DNA from: Brevibacterium sp. UCMA 11754
GTDB taxonomy: Bacteria > Actinomycetota > Actinomycetes > Actinomycetales > Brevibacteriaceae
NCBI RefSeq assembly: GCF_021532275.1
Contig: NZ_JACBOT010000001.1
Coordinates: 124,001-188,000 of the forward strand
Length of the DNA: 64,000 nt
Reading direction: 5' to 3'
The position numbers and the translations under genes are program-made. How positions within the stretch are numbered: position 1 is the first letter of the stretch; every line of letters starts with the position of its first letter. Below, one piece after another: positions 16,616 to 25,699 of the stretch. The notes beneath the pieces were generated by a model that was not told where the DNA came from, made no database searches, and saw only the letters and a program-made list of their open reading frames with translations.

Positions 16616-18883
16616 GTGAAGGTTCTTGTCATCGGTTCGGGCTCCCGCGAACACGCCCTCGTCCTTGCTCTCAGTCGCGACCCCCAGGTCGACGCCGTCA
16701 TCGCCGCCCCCGGCAACCCGGGAATCGCAGCGATCGCGCACACCGAAGCCGTCGATATGAACGACTCCACCGCAGTCACGGCACTGGCGGAGACGCTCGA
16801 TGTCGACCTCGTGGTCATCGGCCCCGAAGCGCCACTGGTCGCCGGGGTCGCCGACGCCCTGCGTGAGTCCTCGTTCCCGGTCTTCGGACCCAGTTCCGAG
16901 GCCGCGGTCCTCGAAGGTTCGAAGGCGTTCGCCAAGGAGGTCATGGAGTCCGCTAATGTGCCCACCGCACGCACCGTGGTCGCCTACACCTCCGAGGAGG
17001 CGGCCGCCGCCCTCGATGACTTCGGTGCTCCGTACGTGGTCAAGGCCGATGGCCTGGCCGCGGGCAAGGGCGTCGTCGTGACCTCGGACCGTGCCGAGGC
17101 ACTGACTCATGCCAGTTCCTGCCTCGAGGTCTCAGACAGGGTCGTCATCGAGGACTATCTCGACGGCCCCGAGGTCTCCCTGTTCGTCCTCTGCGACGGC
17201 CAGCACACGCTGCCGCTGGCTCCCGCTCAGGATTTCAAGCGCATCGGCGATGGTGACACCGGCCCGAACACCGGCGGCATGGGCGCCTACTCGCCGCTGC
17301 CGTGGATCCCGGCCGGCACGGTCGAGAACATCGTCAACGCCGTCGCCCAGCCAGTCGTCGACGAGATGACCCGCCGCGGCACCCCGTTCGTCGGGCTTCT
17401 CTACTGCGGGCTCGCCCTGACCTCGAAGGGCATGCGGGTCGTCGAGTTCAACGTCCGCTTCGGCGATCCGGAGACCCAGTCCGTGCTCTCACGTCTGCGC
17501 AGCCCGCTGGGCCAGACCATGCTCGCCGCCGCCGAGGGGCGCCTCGACGAGGTCGGTGAACTCGACTGGGATCCGCGCACCTCGGTGACTGTGGTCATGG
17601 CCGCAGAGAACTACCCGAACACTCCGCGCACCGGCGACATCATCCGCGGCCTCAACACGGCCGATGGGCTCGACGACGTCCACATCCTCCACGCCGGGAC
17701 CGCTCGTGCCACAGACACGGGCGCCGGATTCGCCCCCGAGGACACCGTCATCTCCGAGGACGTCGCCGAGACCGGAGACATCGTCACCGCCGGCGGACGT
17801 GTGCTCTCCGTCGTCTCGCTGGGCACCGGACTCCACGAAGCCCGGGCCAAGGCCTATGCCGCTGTGGCCGAGGTCAAGTGGGACGGTGAGCAGCACCGCA
17901 CCGACATCGCCGAGGTGGCCGCTCGCGGGCAGATCACGGTGGCCGACATCTACCCTGCCCCCGAAGAGGCACCGGCCGCCGCCGCGCTCGACTCCACGGC
18001 GCCCGAACTTCCGGGGTGGACGCATGTCTACTCGGGCAAGGTCCGCGACCTCTACATTCCCGACACGGCCGCCGATGCGGCTTCGGCGAAGCAGCTGCTC
18101 ATGGTCGCCTCGGATCGCATCTCTGCCTATGACTGGGTCCTCGACTCCGAGATCCCAGATAAAGGGAAGGTGCTGACCGGGCTGAGCCTGTGGTGGTTCG
18201 ACCAGCTCTCCGAGGTCATCGGCAACCATGTCATCAGCTCCGATGTTCCTGAGGCAGTGGCCGGTCGCGGCCTCATCGTCAAGAATCTGTCGATGCTGCC
18301 CATCGAATGCGTGGCCCGCGGCTACCTCACCGGCTCCGGGATGGCTGACTACAAGGCCACGGGCTCCGTGTGCGGAATCCAACTGCCGGCAGGCCTCATC
18401 GAAGCCGACCGCTTGGAGCCCGCGATCTTCACGCCCGCAACCAAGGCTGATCTGGGAGACCACGACGAGAACGTCAGCTTCGCCCAGATCGCAGAGACCA
18501 TCGGCACCGAAGCGGCCGAGAAGGTCCGCGACCTGACGATCGAGATCTACCAGAAGGCAGAGTCGATCGCCCGTGAACGCGGCATCATCCTCGCCGATAC
18601 GAAATTCGAGTTCGGGACACTGCCTGACGGCACACTGGTCCTCGGCGACGAGGTGCTGACCCCGGATTCCTCGCGCTTCTGGGATGCGGCGAGCTACGAA
18701 TCGGGTCAGCCGCAGGCGAGCTTCGACAAGCAGTTCGTCCGCGACTGGCTGACTGGTGAGTCCGGCTGGGACACGTCCTCGGACACTCCCCCACCGCCCC
18801 TTCCCGCCGAGGTGGTCGAAAAGACCCGCGCCCGCTACATCGAGGCCTTCGAGAAGCTCACCGGCCAGAAGTTCCCCGGCTGA
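16616..18883 (+). CDS. purD-purC: Fused phosphoribosylamine-glycine ligase / SAICAR synthase (PurD-PurC)
   Basis: One uninterrupted 755-residue frame carries two purine enzymes. Residues 1-440 are a complete PurD: KVLVIGSGSREHALVLAL at the N-terminus, KADGLAAGKGVVV in the ATP-grasp domain, and NTGGMGAYSPLPWIP. Residues about 443-463 are a Pro/Ala/Glu linker. Residues 464-755 are a complete PurC: YSGKVRDLY, DRISAYDWVLDSEIPDKG, ECVARGYLTGSG, DTKFEFG and LGDEVLTPDSSRFWD. PurD makes GAR (step 2) and PurC makes SAICAR (a late step), so the fusion joins non-consecutive reactions. GTG start at 16616 is leaderless by TAGGCT-N6. A hairpin follows at 18871. Confidence 0.95.
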   Translation: MKVLVIGSGSREHALVLALSRDPQVDAVIAAPGNPGIAAIAHTEAVDMNDSTAVTALAETLDVDLVVIGPEAPLVAGVADALRESSFPVFGPSSEAAVLEGSKAFAKEVMESANVPTARTVVAYTSEEAAAALDDFGAPYVVKADGLAAGKGVVVTSDRAEALTHASSCLEVSDRVVIEDYLDGPEVSLFVLCDGQHTLPLAPAQDFKRIGDGDTGPNTGGMGAYSPLPWIPAGTVENIVNAVAQPVVDEMTRRGTPFVGLLYCGLALTSKGMRVVEFNVRFGDPETQSVLSRLRSPLGQTMLAAAEGRLDEVGELDWDPRTSVTVVMAAENYPNTPRTGDIIRGLNTADGLDDVHILHAGTARATDTGAGFAPEDTVISEDVAETGDIVTAGGRVLSVVSLGTGLHEARAKAYAAVAEVKWDGEQHRTDIAEVAARGQITVADIYPAPEEAPAAAALDSTAPELPGWTHVYSGKVRDLYIPDTAADAASAKQLLMVASDRISAYDWVLDSEIPDKGKVLTGLSLWWFDQLSEVIGNHVISSDVPEAVAGRGLIVKNLSMLPIECVARGYLTGSGMADYKATGSVCGIQLPAGLIEADRLEPAIFTPATKADLGDHDENVSFAQIAETIGTEAAEKVRDLTIEIYQKAESIARERGIILADTKFEFGTLPDGTLVLGDEVLTPDSSRFWDAASYESGQPQASFDKQFVRDWLTGESGWDTSSDTPPPPLPAEVVEKTRARYIEAFEKLTGQKFPG

Positions 18884-18904
18884 GACTGGTCCCAGCCGGG
18901 GAAC
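18871..18904 (+). terminator. Terminator hairpin after purDC
   Basis: Perfect 12-bp stem GTTCCCCGGCTG / CAGCCGGGGAAC with a 10-nt loop. The left arm includes the last codons and part of the stop. A pyrimidine-rich stretch follows but no clean T-run. Confidence 0.7.
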
Positions 18905-19018
18905 TCCTCCTCCTCTCACACCACCGCAGCCAACGACATAGCGCGAAAATCGCAGGCGCGGCCACTGATTCAGCAGGGGAATATGCTGGGTGGTAATTGT
19001 TTTCAGCTCGAAACCGTC

Positions 19019-19106
19019 TCACACAACGGAATCGGTGGATTCAACCCACTGATTCCGATACTCTGTGTGACCAGGCCCACACTGGCCCGCGCAGGCTCAC
19101 ACACAG
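19019..19106 (+). promoter_or_regulatory. Operator-like inverted repeats upstream of the putrescine island
   Basis: A long imperfect inverted repeat pairs 19019-19038 (TCACACA..CGGAATCGGTGG) with 19046-19070 (CCACTGATTCCG....TGTGTGA). A further TCACACACAG is at 19097-19106. The TCACACA/TGTGTGA element therefore occurs three times in the 115 bp before the first gene, in both orientations, which suits a dimeric repressor site or a 5'-leader hairpin. The cognate regulator is not in this window. Confidence 0.5.
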
Positions 19107-19133
19107 ACGTGCAACTCGGTTGGAAGTGACGAT

Positions 19134-20630
19134 ATGCATTATTGGAATGGCAGCTATCACGAAGGCAGCGGTGACACCTTCACCTGCATCAACCCCGCCA
19201 CCGGTGAGACAACCGGAGAGTACACGCTCGCCAACGCCGAGGATGTCAATGAAGCCGTCGCCTCGGCGAAGGCCGCCTATCCCGCCTTCAAAGCACTCAC
19301 CCCTGGCGAGCGCGCGGAGCTGATGCTCGGCCTCGCCACCCAGCTCGAGGCTCGCGCCGACGAACTCGCCGAACTCGAGTCGCAGCAAACAGGCAAGTCC
19401 ATCCGCCTGGCCAAGGAATTCGATGTGCCCGGCTCAATCGACAACGCGAAGTTCTTCGCCGGGGCCGCCCGGCAGCTCACCGGCCTGGCTGCCGGCACCT
19501 ATTGGGAGAAGTCGACGTCGATGACCAGGCGCGAACCCCTCGGCGTGGTCGGCTCCATCGCCCCGTGGAACTACCCGCTGCAGATGGCCGCATGGAAGAT
19601 CTTCCCCGCCGTCGCGGCCGGCAACACGATCGTGCTCAAGAGCTCGGAGATGACTCCCGGGACCTCACTCATCCTCGCCGAGGCGGCCACCGCCGCCGGC
19701 TTCGCCCCCGGTGTCATCAACGTCATCGCCGGTGATGGGCTCGAGGCCGGTGAAGCACTCATCACCCACCCCGATGTCGTCATGTCCTCGTTCACAGGAT
19801 CGACGAAGGTGGGCCGACGCATCATGGAACTCGCCGCGGCGAAGGGCTCTCGCGTCCACCTCGAACTCGGCGGCAAGGCACCGTTCGTCGTCTTCGACGA
19901 TGCCGACATCGAAGCCGCCGCCCGCGGTGCCGTGGCCGGGTCGCTCATCAACTCCGGCCAGGACTGCACTGCGGCGACCCGAGCCATCGTCGCCCGCGAA
20001 CACTTCGAGGCCTTCACAACCCGCGTCACCGAACTCATGAACGGCGTCCGCGTGGGCACCCCGTCGAACCCCGCCACCGACATGGGCTCCCTCATCTCGC
20101 TGACTCACCGCTCACGTGTCGCCGACATGGTCGACCGCGCCCGGGCAGCCGGGGCCACGATCCACTGCGGCGGAGCGATCCCGACGACGAACCACCTCGG
20201 CGAGGCTCTGCCCGGGGACACCGACTCAACGGCGTATTATGCACCCACCCTCATCAGCGGAATCGACACCGACGCCGAGGTGTGGCGTGAGGAGATCTTC
20301 GGTCCCGTCCTCGTCGCGATCGCCTTCGACACCGATGACGAAGCCATCGAACTGGCCAACGACACCCCCTACGGGTTGGCGGCGAGCGCCTGGACGACGA
20401 CCACGAACCGGACGCTGCGTGCCGCGGCCGACATCGAAGCCGGATGCGTGTGGATCAACGAGCACATCCCGATCGTCTCCGACATGCCTCACGGCGGATA
20501 CAAGGCCTCCGGATTCGGGAAGGACATGAGCCAGTACTCGTTCGATGAGTACACGCAGGTCAAGCACGTCTTCATCGACCAACACGAGGACCCGCACCAC
20601 GAATGGCAGGACACCATCTTCACGTCCTGA
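19134..20630 (+). CDS. Gamma-aminobutyraldehyde dehydrogenase (PatD-like)
   Basis: A 498-residue aldehyde dehydrogenase. The motif NSGQDCTAATRA around the catalytic cysteine and LELGGKAPFVVFDDADIEAA are the pattern seen in E. coli PatD, which oxidises 4-aminobutanal to GABA. The cofactor region APWNYPLQMAAWKIFP is also present. It is the first gene of an island that includes a polyamine-type ABC transporter and a FAD amine oxidase, and that context supports the substrate. ATG at 19134 with GGAAGTG upstream. Alternative substrate: betaine aldehyde or another omega-aminoaldehyde. Confidence 0.85.
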   Translation: MHYWNGSYHEGSGDTFTCINPATGETTGEYTLANAEDVNEAVASAKAAYPAFKALTPGERAELMLGLATQLEARADELAELESQQTGKSIRLAKEFDVPGSIDNAKFFAGAARQLTGLAAGTYWEKSTSMTRREPLGVVGSIAPWNYPLQMAAWKIFPAVAAGNTIVLKSSEMTPGTSLILAEAATAAGFAPGVINVIAGDGLEAGEALITHPDVVMSSFTGSTKVGRRIMELAAAKGSRVHLELGGKAPFVVFDDADIEAAARGAVAGSLINSGQDCTAATRAIVAREHFEAFTTRVTELMNGVRVGTPSNPATDMGSLISLTHRSRVADMVDRARAAGATIHCGGAIPTTNHLGEALPGDTDSTAYYAPTLISGIDTDAEVWREEIFGPVLVAIAFDTDDEAIELANDTPYGLAASAWTTTTNRTLRAAADIEAGCVWINEHIPIVSDMPHGGYKASGFGKDMSQYSFDEYTQVKHVFIDQHEDPHHEWQDTIFTS

Positions 20631-20725
20631 CGTCCTGACGTTCTGCCGCAGGTTACCGGTCACGGTCTCGGACACGAACGGATAACAGCCGGTCCGAGCC
20701 CTGTGGCCCGATGCCCCGGGCGACA

Positions 20726-20731
20726 TACAAT
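20726..20731 (+). promoter_or_regulatory. Possible internal promoter (-10 TACAAT)
   Basis: TACAAT lies in the 164-bp gap between the dehydrogenase stop and the amidohydrolase start, about 64 bp before the ATG. No strong -35 is seen, so this is tentative. Confidence 0.3.
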
Positions 20732-20794
20732 GACATCCTGCCAAGTGCGTCCAGCGCGCTCGGCCTCACCTTCGACAAGGAAGTCGGGAGGAAC

Positions 20795-22435
20795 ATGAAC
20801 CTCGACGTTCTCGACGTCAGCATCTTCGACGGACACACGGTCCTGCCTGCGAACCGCATCAGCATCCGCGATGGAATCATCGCCGAGATCAGCACCGGAG
20901 CGGCCGCGGAGCCTTCCGAACACACCATCACGGCCACGGGGAAACTGATCACACCCGGGTTCGTCGATGCCCATGTGCACACCACCTTCGGCGGACAGGA
21001 GTCCCTGGCCTGCAATCTCAGCGAAGCACAGGGCCTCGAGGCCTCGCTTGAGGTGATTCGCGACTATGTGACCGCGACCACCGCCGGCACCGCGACCGCC
21101 GACGGAACGTCAGACGACAGCTGGGTCACCGGCGGCGGTTGGTCGATGGCCGACTTCCCCGGCGGTGCACCGACCGCTGTGATCCTCGACGAACTGAGCC
21201 CGGACCGGCCCGTCATCCTGCTCAGCGCTGACCATCACTCGGCGTGGGTGAACACACGGGCCATGGATCTCGCCGGCCTCGATGCCTCCACACCCACCCC
21301 GCCCGGTGGAGTGATCGAGAAGGACGAAGCGGGGGCACCGACCGGGTGCCTGCACGAATCTGCCATGGATCTCGTCTCCGCCCATGTCCCGGCCGCCACC
21401 GACGACGACATCCGCGCCGGACTCCTCGCCGGGCAGTCCTACCTCCATGCGTTCGGCGTCACCGCCTGGATGGACGCCATCGTCGGCGACTACTCCGGCC
21501 ACAGATCGCCCTTCGACGCCTACATCGAAGCAGAGGACACAGGCGATCTGACCGCCGAGGTTGTCGGCAGCCTGTGGTGGCCCCGTGACGTCGACGACAT
21601 CGACGCCCAGGTCGCAGCCCTGCTCGACCAGCGGCGAACTCACGGGGCCTTCCGCACCACCTCGGTGAAGTTCATGCTCGACGGCATCGTCGAGTCCCGG
21701 ACCGCCGCGATGAGTGCCGAATACAGCTGCGCCTGCGGCGGATTCGGCACCAGCTACTTCACCCGTGACCACCTGCACCGAGCCTTCGCCGCCCTCGACG
21801 CGGCAGGCTTCGACATCCACTGCCATGCGATCGGTGATGCGGCGATCAAGGCGGCCCTCGATGCCTTCGAAGCCATCGGGAACAGCGTTCGCCGGCACCA
21901 CATCGCCCACGTTCAGGTCGTCGACCCTGTCGACATCGGCCGATTCGCTCAGCTCGGTATCACCGCGAACCTGCAGGCGCTGTGGGCCTGTCACGACCAG
22001 CAGCTGCTCGACCTCAACCTTCCCTACCTCGGGACCGAACGCTCCCGCTGGCTCTATCCCTTCAGGTCCTTCGCCGATGCCGGCACCCGCCTGGCCATGG
22101 GGTCGGATTGGCCGGTCTCGACGCCGAACCCGTGGGAGGCCATCCATGTGGCGGTCAACCGCTCGCATCCGGACGCCGGCGACCCCGCTCCGCTGCTGCC
22201 CGAGCAGGCCATCGACCTGACCACCGCGCTGCGTGCCTACACCTCCAGTTCCGCGCACCTGCTGCGCTCGGAAGCCAACGGAACAATCCGCACCGGCCAG
22301 ATCGCGAACCTCGCTCTGGCCAGCGCCGACCCCTTCGCCCTCGCCCCCGGCAGGCTCGCCGAGGTGCACAACGAAATGACGATCGCGGGCGGCCGCATCG
22401 TCCACGACGCCATCGCCGCTGAAAGGCAATCATGA
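20795..22435 (+). CDS. Amidohydrolase family protein (YtcJ-like)
   Basis: A 546-residue metal-dependent amidohydrolase. The HxH metal motif is in TPGFVDAHVHTTFGG, further ligands are probably in DIHCHAIGDAAI and RHHIAHVQVV, and the catalytic aspartate is in LAMGSDWPVST. The C-terminal beta domain (GTIRTGQIANLALASADPFA) closes the fold. YtcJ-like enzymes hydrolyse N-acyl or N-formyl amines. I start it at ATG 20795, where GGGAGGAAC precedes. In this island it could free a polyamine from an amide form, but that is inference. It overlaps the potA-like gene by ATGA. Confidence 0.85.
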   Translation: MNLDVLDVSIFDGHTVLPANRISIRDGIIAEISTGAAAEPSEHTITATGKLITPGFVDAHVHTTFGGQESLACNLSEAQGLEASLEVIRDYVTATTAGTATADGTSDDSWVTGGGWSMADFPGGAPTAVILDELSPDRPVILLSADHHSAWVNTRAMDLAGLDASTPTPPGGVIEKDEAGAPTGCLHESAMDLVSAHVPAATDDDIRAGLLAGQSYLHAFGVTAWMDAIVGDYSGHRSPFDAYIEAEDTGDLTAEVVGSLWWPRDVDDIDAQVAALLDQRRTHGAFRTTSVKFMLDGIVESRTAAMSAEYSCACGGFGTSYFTRDHLHRAFAALDAAGFDIHCHAIGDAAIKAALDAFEAIGNSVRRHHIAHVQVVDPVDIGRFAQLGITANLQALWACHDQQLLDLNLPYLGTERSRWLYPFRSFADAGTRLAMGSDWPVSTPNPWEAIHVAVNRSHPDAGDPAPLLPEQAIDLTTALRAYTSSSAHLLRSEANGTIRTGQIANLALASADPFALAPGRLAEVHNEMTIAGGRIVHDAIAAERQS

Positions 22436-23592
22436 CCACGACAACCACTCCCGATGCAACGACGCCCACACAGCTTCAGCACTTGGAAGTTCAAGGGGTG
22501 AAGAAGGTCTTCGGCAACAACACCGCAATCGAAAGGCTCGATCTGTCGGTGCGCAAGGGCGAGTTCCTCTCACTGCTGGGGCCCTCCGGCTGCGGCAAGA
22601 CGACCTTGCTGCGCATGATCGCCGGCTTCGAAGCTCCCACCGACGGGGCGATCCTGCTCTCGGGCAAGGACATCGTCAGCCTCCCGCCGCACAGACGCCC
22701 CGTGAACACGGTGTTCCAGTCCTATCTGCTCTTCCCCCACATGAACATCGCCGACAACATCGCCTACGGCCTCAAACAGGCCAAGACTCCGAAGTCGGAG
22801 ATCGCGGAGAGGGTCCGTGAGGTTCTCGCCCTGGTCCAGATGGAGGACTTCGCCGGACGCAAACCCGAACAGCTCTCCGGCGGTCAGCAGCAGCGCATCG
22901 CACTGGCCCGAGCTCTGGTCAACCGTCCGCAGGTCCTCCTCCTCGACGAACCGATGTCGGCTCTGGACCGGAAGCTGCGTGAGGAGATGCAGCTCGAGCT
23001 CAAACGTCTCCACACCCGCCTGGACACGACCTTCGTCTTCGTCACCCACGACCAGGACGAGGCGCTGGCGATGAGCGACCGGATCGTGGTCATGTACAAC
23101 GGCGTGATCCAGCAGATCGGCTCCGGCGAAGACATCTACTCCAATCCCGTCAACGGCTTCGTGGCCGGCTTCATCGGCAAACAGAACTTCGTCCCCGCCG
23201 AGGTGACCGAGATCAACGGCTCCACCGCGACGTTGAGAACGGCGAACGCTGTCATGGAGACGCCGACCCTCGACATCCGACCCGCCTCGGCGTCGGGGAC
23301 GGCTTCGACGCTGAGCGTCGGAGACAAGGTGCGGGCCGCCATTCGGCCCGAACGCATGCGCGTTGCCCCTGCCGGAACCGATGGATTGGCCGCGAACTCC
23401 GCTCGTGGTCGGGTCCTGTCGGTGTCATTCCTCGGCGATGTCATCCAGTACATGCTCGTGGCCGGGGACAACGATGAACTCCTGGCTCGGGTGCCGGCCG
23501 CCGGCAACGAAGTGCTTGCCGCCGACGCCGAGGTGGATCTGAGTTGGAATGCCGACGACGTGGCCGTCTACGACTATGAGAGCGGTGTCTGA
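22432..23592 (+). CDS. ABC transporter ATP-binding protein, PotA-like
   Basis: A 386-residue ATPase for polyamine uptake. Walker A GPSGCGKTT, signature LSGGQQQR, Walker B LLLDEPMSALD and the H-loop TFVFVTHDQDEA are all intact. The C-terminal TOBE-like domain (from about residue 245) is typical of PotA and related importers. It overlaps the amidohydrolase gene by ATGA and is followed one base after its stop by the binding-protein gene. It works with the two permeases and the lipoprotein that follow. Specificity for putrescine or spermidine rests on family resemblance and context. Confidence 0.92.
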   Translation: MTTTTTPDATTPTQLQHLEVQGVKKVFGNNTAIERLDLSVRKGEFLSLLGPSGCGKTTLLRMIAGFEAPTDGAILLSGKDIVSLPPHRRPVNTVFQSYLLFPHMNIADNIAYGLKQAKTPKSEIAERVREVLALVQMEDFAGRKPEQLSGGQQQRIALARALVNRPQVLLLDEPMSALDRKLREEMQLELKRLHTRLDTTFVFVTHDQDEALAMSDRIVVMYNGVIQQIGSGEDIYSNPVNGFVAGFIGKQNFVPAEVTEINGSTATLRTANAVMETPTLDIRPASASGTASTLSVGDKVRAAIRPERMRVAPAGTDGLAANSARGRVLSVSFLGDVIQYMLVAGDNDELLARVPAAGNEVLAADAEVDLSWNADDVAVYDYESGV

Positions 23593-23593
23593 G

Positions 23594-24757
23594 ATGGCGG
23601 GCAGGATCCCCGATGTGCATTTCCTGGCGCCCCGGGCCGCCTCGACGAGGCTGAGCAGGCGAGCGCTCCTGGCCGGGTTCGGTGTCGTCGGTCTGGGCGC
23701 GCTGAGCGCCTGTGGCCGCAACACGACGATGGCCGCTTCACCGCCCACGGACGGTGAGCTCGAGTCGAAGCTCAACCTCTACTCCTGGGGCGACTATGAC
23801 AACCCCGAGCTCATCGAAGCCTTCAAAACGAAGTACGACGTGCTCGTCCAGGTCGACTCCTACGGGTCGAACGAGGAGCTCATCGCGAAGCTCTCCACCT
23901 CACGCGGAACCTCAGGCTATGACGTGGTGGTGCCGACGGGATCGAACATTCCGCAGATGCTCAAACACGATCTGCTCCAGGAGCTCGACCTCGATCTCAT
24001 CCCGAACTTCAAGCATATGGACCCGAACTTCACTCACCAGTACTTCGATCCCGACAACACATACTCGATCTGCAAGGCCTGGGGGACCACGGGATTCGTC
24101 TACAACACGAAGAAGATCCAACACGAGATGACGAGTTGGCAGGACTTCATCGACACCGCACAGAAGGAGGCGGCCGGGACCACCTCGCTGCTCGAGGACC
24201 CGTGGGAGGTCTCCGCCATCGCACTGGCGGCTCTGGGCTACAGCCTCAACACCCAGGACGAGAAGGAACTCGAGGAGGCGCGCAGCGTCGTCCTCGATAA
24301 GCTCGCACCGAACACGAAAGCCTATATCGGCAATGTCGCCACGGGCATGATCCAGGGCAGCTTCACCTTGCTGCAGGCCTTCAACGGCGATGCCCGACAG
24401 GGACTGTCCGAGGCGGCCGATCCCGAGGACTGGAAGTTCGTGTTCCCGACTCCCTCGGCGAACCTGTGGATGGACTGCTGGGCCATCGCCACCGGCGCTC
24501 AGCATCCCGACTCCGCCCATGCCTTCATCAATCAGATGATCTCTCCGGAGACCGCGGTCGAACAGCTCGACTACATCGGCTACCCGATCGGCACGAAGGG
24601 CCTGGCCCAACAGGCGAAGAAGGCCGACCTCGACGAGCAGGACCTCATCTTCCCCGCTCAGAAGGTCCTCGACCGTCTCGAACCCAGCAAGCAGACCCCG
24701 GCCGATCAGATCCGCACGAAGATCTACGCCGATGCGCAGGCAAGGAGCGGAGCATGA
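23594..24757 (+). CDS. Polyamine-type ABC substrate-binding lipoprotein, PotD-like
   Basis: A 387-residue extracytoplasmic solute-binding protein. The N-terminus has a twin-arginine-like SRRALLAGFG followed by a hydrophobic core and the lipobox LSAC, so it is a lipoprotein that may use the Tat route. The mature protein begins after the linker with LNLYSWGDYDNPELIEAF, which is the PotD/PotF signature. Start ATG 23594, one base after the potA-like stop; an in-frame earlier ATG lies inside that gene. It overlaps the next permease gene by ATGA (24754-24757). Confidence 0.9.
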   Translation: MAGRIPDVHFLAPRAASTRLSRRALLAGFGVVGLGALSACGRNTTMAASPPTDGELESKLNLYSWGDYDNPELIEAFKTKYDVLVQVDSYGSNEELIAKLSTSRGTSGYDVVVPTGSNIPQMLKHDLLQELDLDLIPNFKHMDPNFTHQYFDPDNTYSICKAWGTTGFVYNTKKIQHEMTSWQDFIDTAQKEAAGTTSLLEDPWEVSAIALAALGYSLNTQDEKELEEARSVVLDKLAPNTKAYIGNVATGMIQGSFTLLQAFNGDARQGLSEAADPEDWKFVFPTPSANLWMDCWAIATGAQHPDSAHAFINQMISPETAVEQLDYIGYPIGTKGLAQQAKKADLDEQDLIFPAQKVLDRLEPSKQTPADQIRTKIYADAQARSGA

Positions 24758-25698
24758 GCACGCAGACAGCCAGATCAACGTCCGAGAAGAAGCCCGGAGG
24801 CATGTCGGCGAGGTTCTTCGGCGCCTCGGCCATGTCGTTCCCAACCTGGGCGTATGCGCTGTTCTTCTTCATCATCCCCGTGGCGTTGGTCATCTTCTAC
24901 AGCTTCGGCTACAAACCCGACGAGTTCACGGCCGTGGCCACCGATCGACTCTCCTTCGACCGGTATCCCGAGGCCATGTCGGCCAGCTTCGTGTCGACGT
25001 TCTTCGCGACCCTGCGGATCTCCATCGTGGGCACGATCCTGTGTCTGATCATCTCCCTGCCCTTCGCCTACTGGCTGGCCATCAAGGTCTCGCCGGCCCG
25101 CAGATCCTTGGCTCTGGCCCTGGTCATGGTTCCGTTCTGGACGAACTTCCTCGTCCGCACCCTGGGGTGGCAGATCATGCTCTCCCCCGATGGCTTCCTC
25201 TCGAAGTGGATGCAGGGCATGGGGATGCTCGACGGACCGCTCGACATCCTCTACACGCGATCGGCGGTGCAGATCGGCGTCGTCTACAACTATCTGCCGC
25301 TGATGATCCTGCCGCTCTTCGTCGCCATCGATGCCTCGGGACAGAAGCTGCGTGAAGCCAGCTACGACCTCGGCGCCGGCAAGGTCACGACGTTCCTGCG
25401 GGTCACGCTGCCGATGGCGATGCCAGGTGTCGTCTCGGGGTGTCTGCTCGTGTTCATCCCACTCAACGGTGACTACGTCACGGCGACCGTCCTCGGCGGG
25501 GCCAGTGGTTCGATGATCGGGCAGCTCATCGCCAACCAATTCAACACGGCCCAGAACTGGGCCGCAGGTGCGGCCATGGCGGTGATCTTGATCCTCGCGA
25601 CCCTGGCGGTCGTCGGGATCGGATTCGGTCTGCTCAAACTGGGGCAGACGATCGCGGCCCGACTGAACAGTGTGCCGCTGAAAGATGGGAGGGCCTGA
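24754..25698 (+). CDS. ABC transporter permease, PotB-like
   Basis: A 314-residue inner-membrane permease with about six helices. The coupling motif EASYDLGAGKVTTFLRVTLP (the EAA loop) lies in the second half. The long hydrophilic loop between helix one and two, as in PotB, is seen in KPDEFTAVATDRLSFDRY. The ATG at 24754 has AAGGAGCGG upstream and overlaps the lipoprotein gene. It pairs with the following permease to form the channel. Confidence 0.92.
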   Translation: MSTQTARSTSEKKPGGMSARFFGASAMSFPTWAYALFFFIIPVALVIFYSFGYKPDEFTAVATDRLSFDRYPEAMSASFVSTFFATLRISIVGTILCLIISLPFAYWLAIKVSPARRSLALALVMVPFWTNFLVRTLGWQIMLSPDGFLSKWMQGMGMLDGPLDILYTRSAVQIGVVYNYLPLMILPLFVAIDASGQKLREASYDLGAGKVTTFLRVTLPMAMPGVVSGCLLVFIPLNGDYVTATVLGGASGSMIGQLIANQFNTAQNWAAGAAMAVILILATLAVVGIGFGLLKLGQTIAARLNSVPLKDGRA

Positions 25699-25699
25699 G

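Noticed and set aside
17489..18919. 476-codon minus-strand frame opposite purDC
   Set aside because: Composition typical of an antisense reading of a high-GC gene; no ribosome site and no family resemblance.
21110..22429. Long open frame on the minus strand opposite the amidohydrolase gene (439 codons)
   Set aside because: High-GC shadow frame: translation is Gly/Arg/Val/Asp-rich with no recognisable domain, and the plus strand encodes a clear metal-dependent amidohydrolase.
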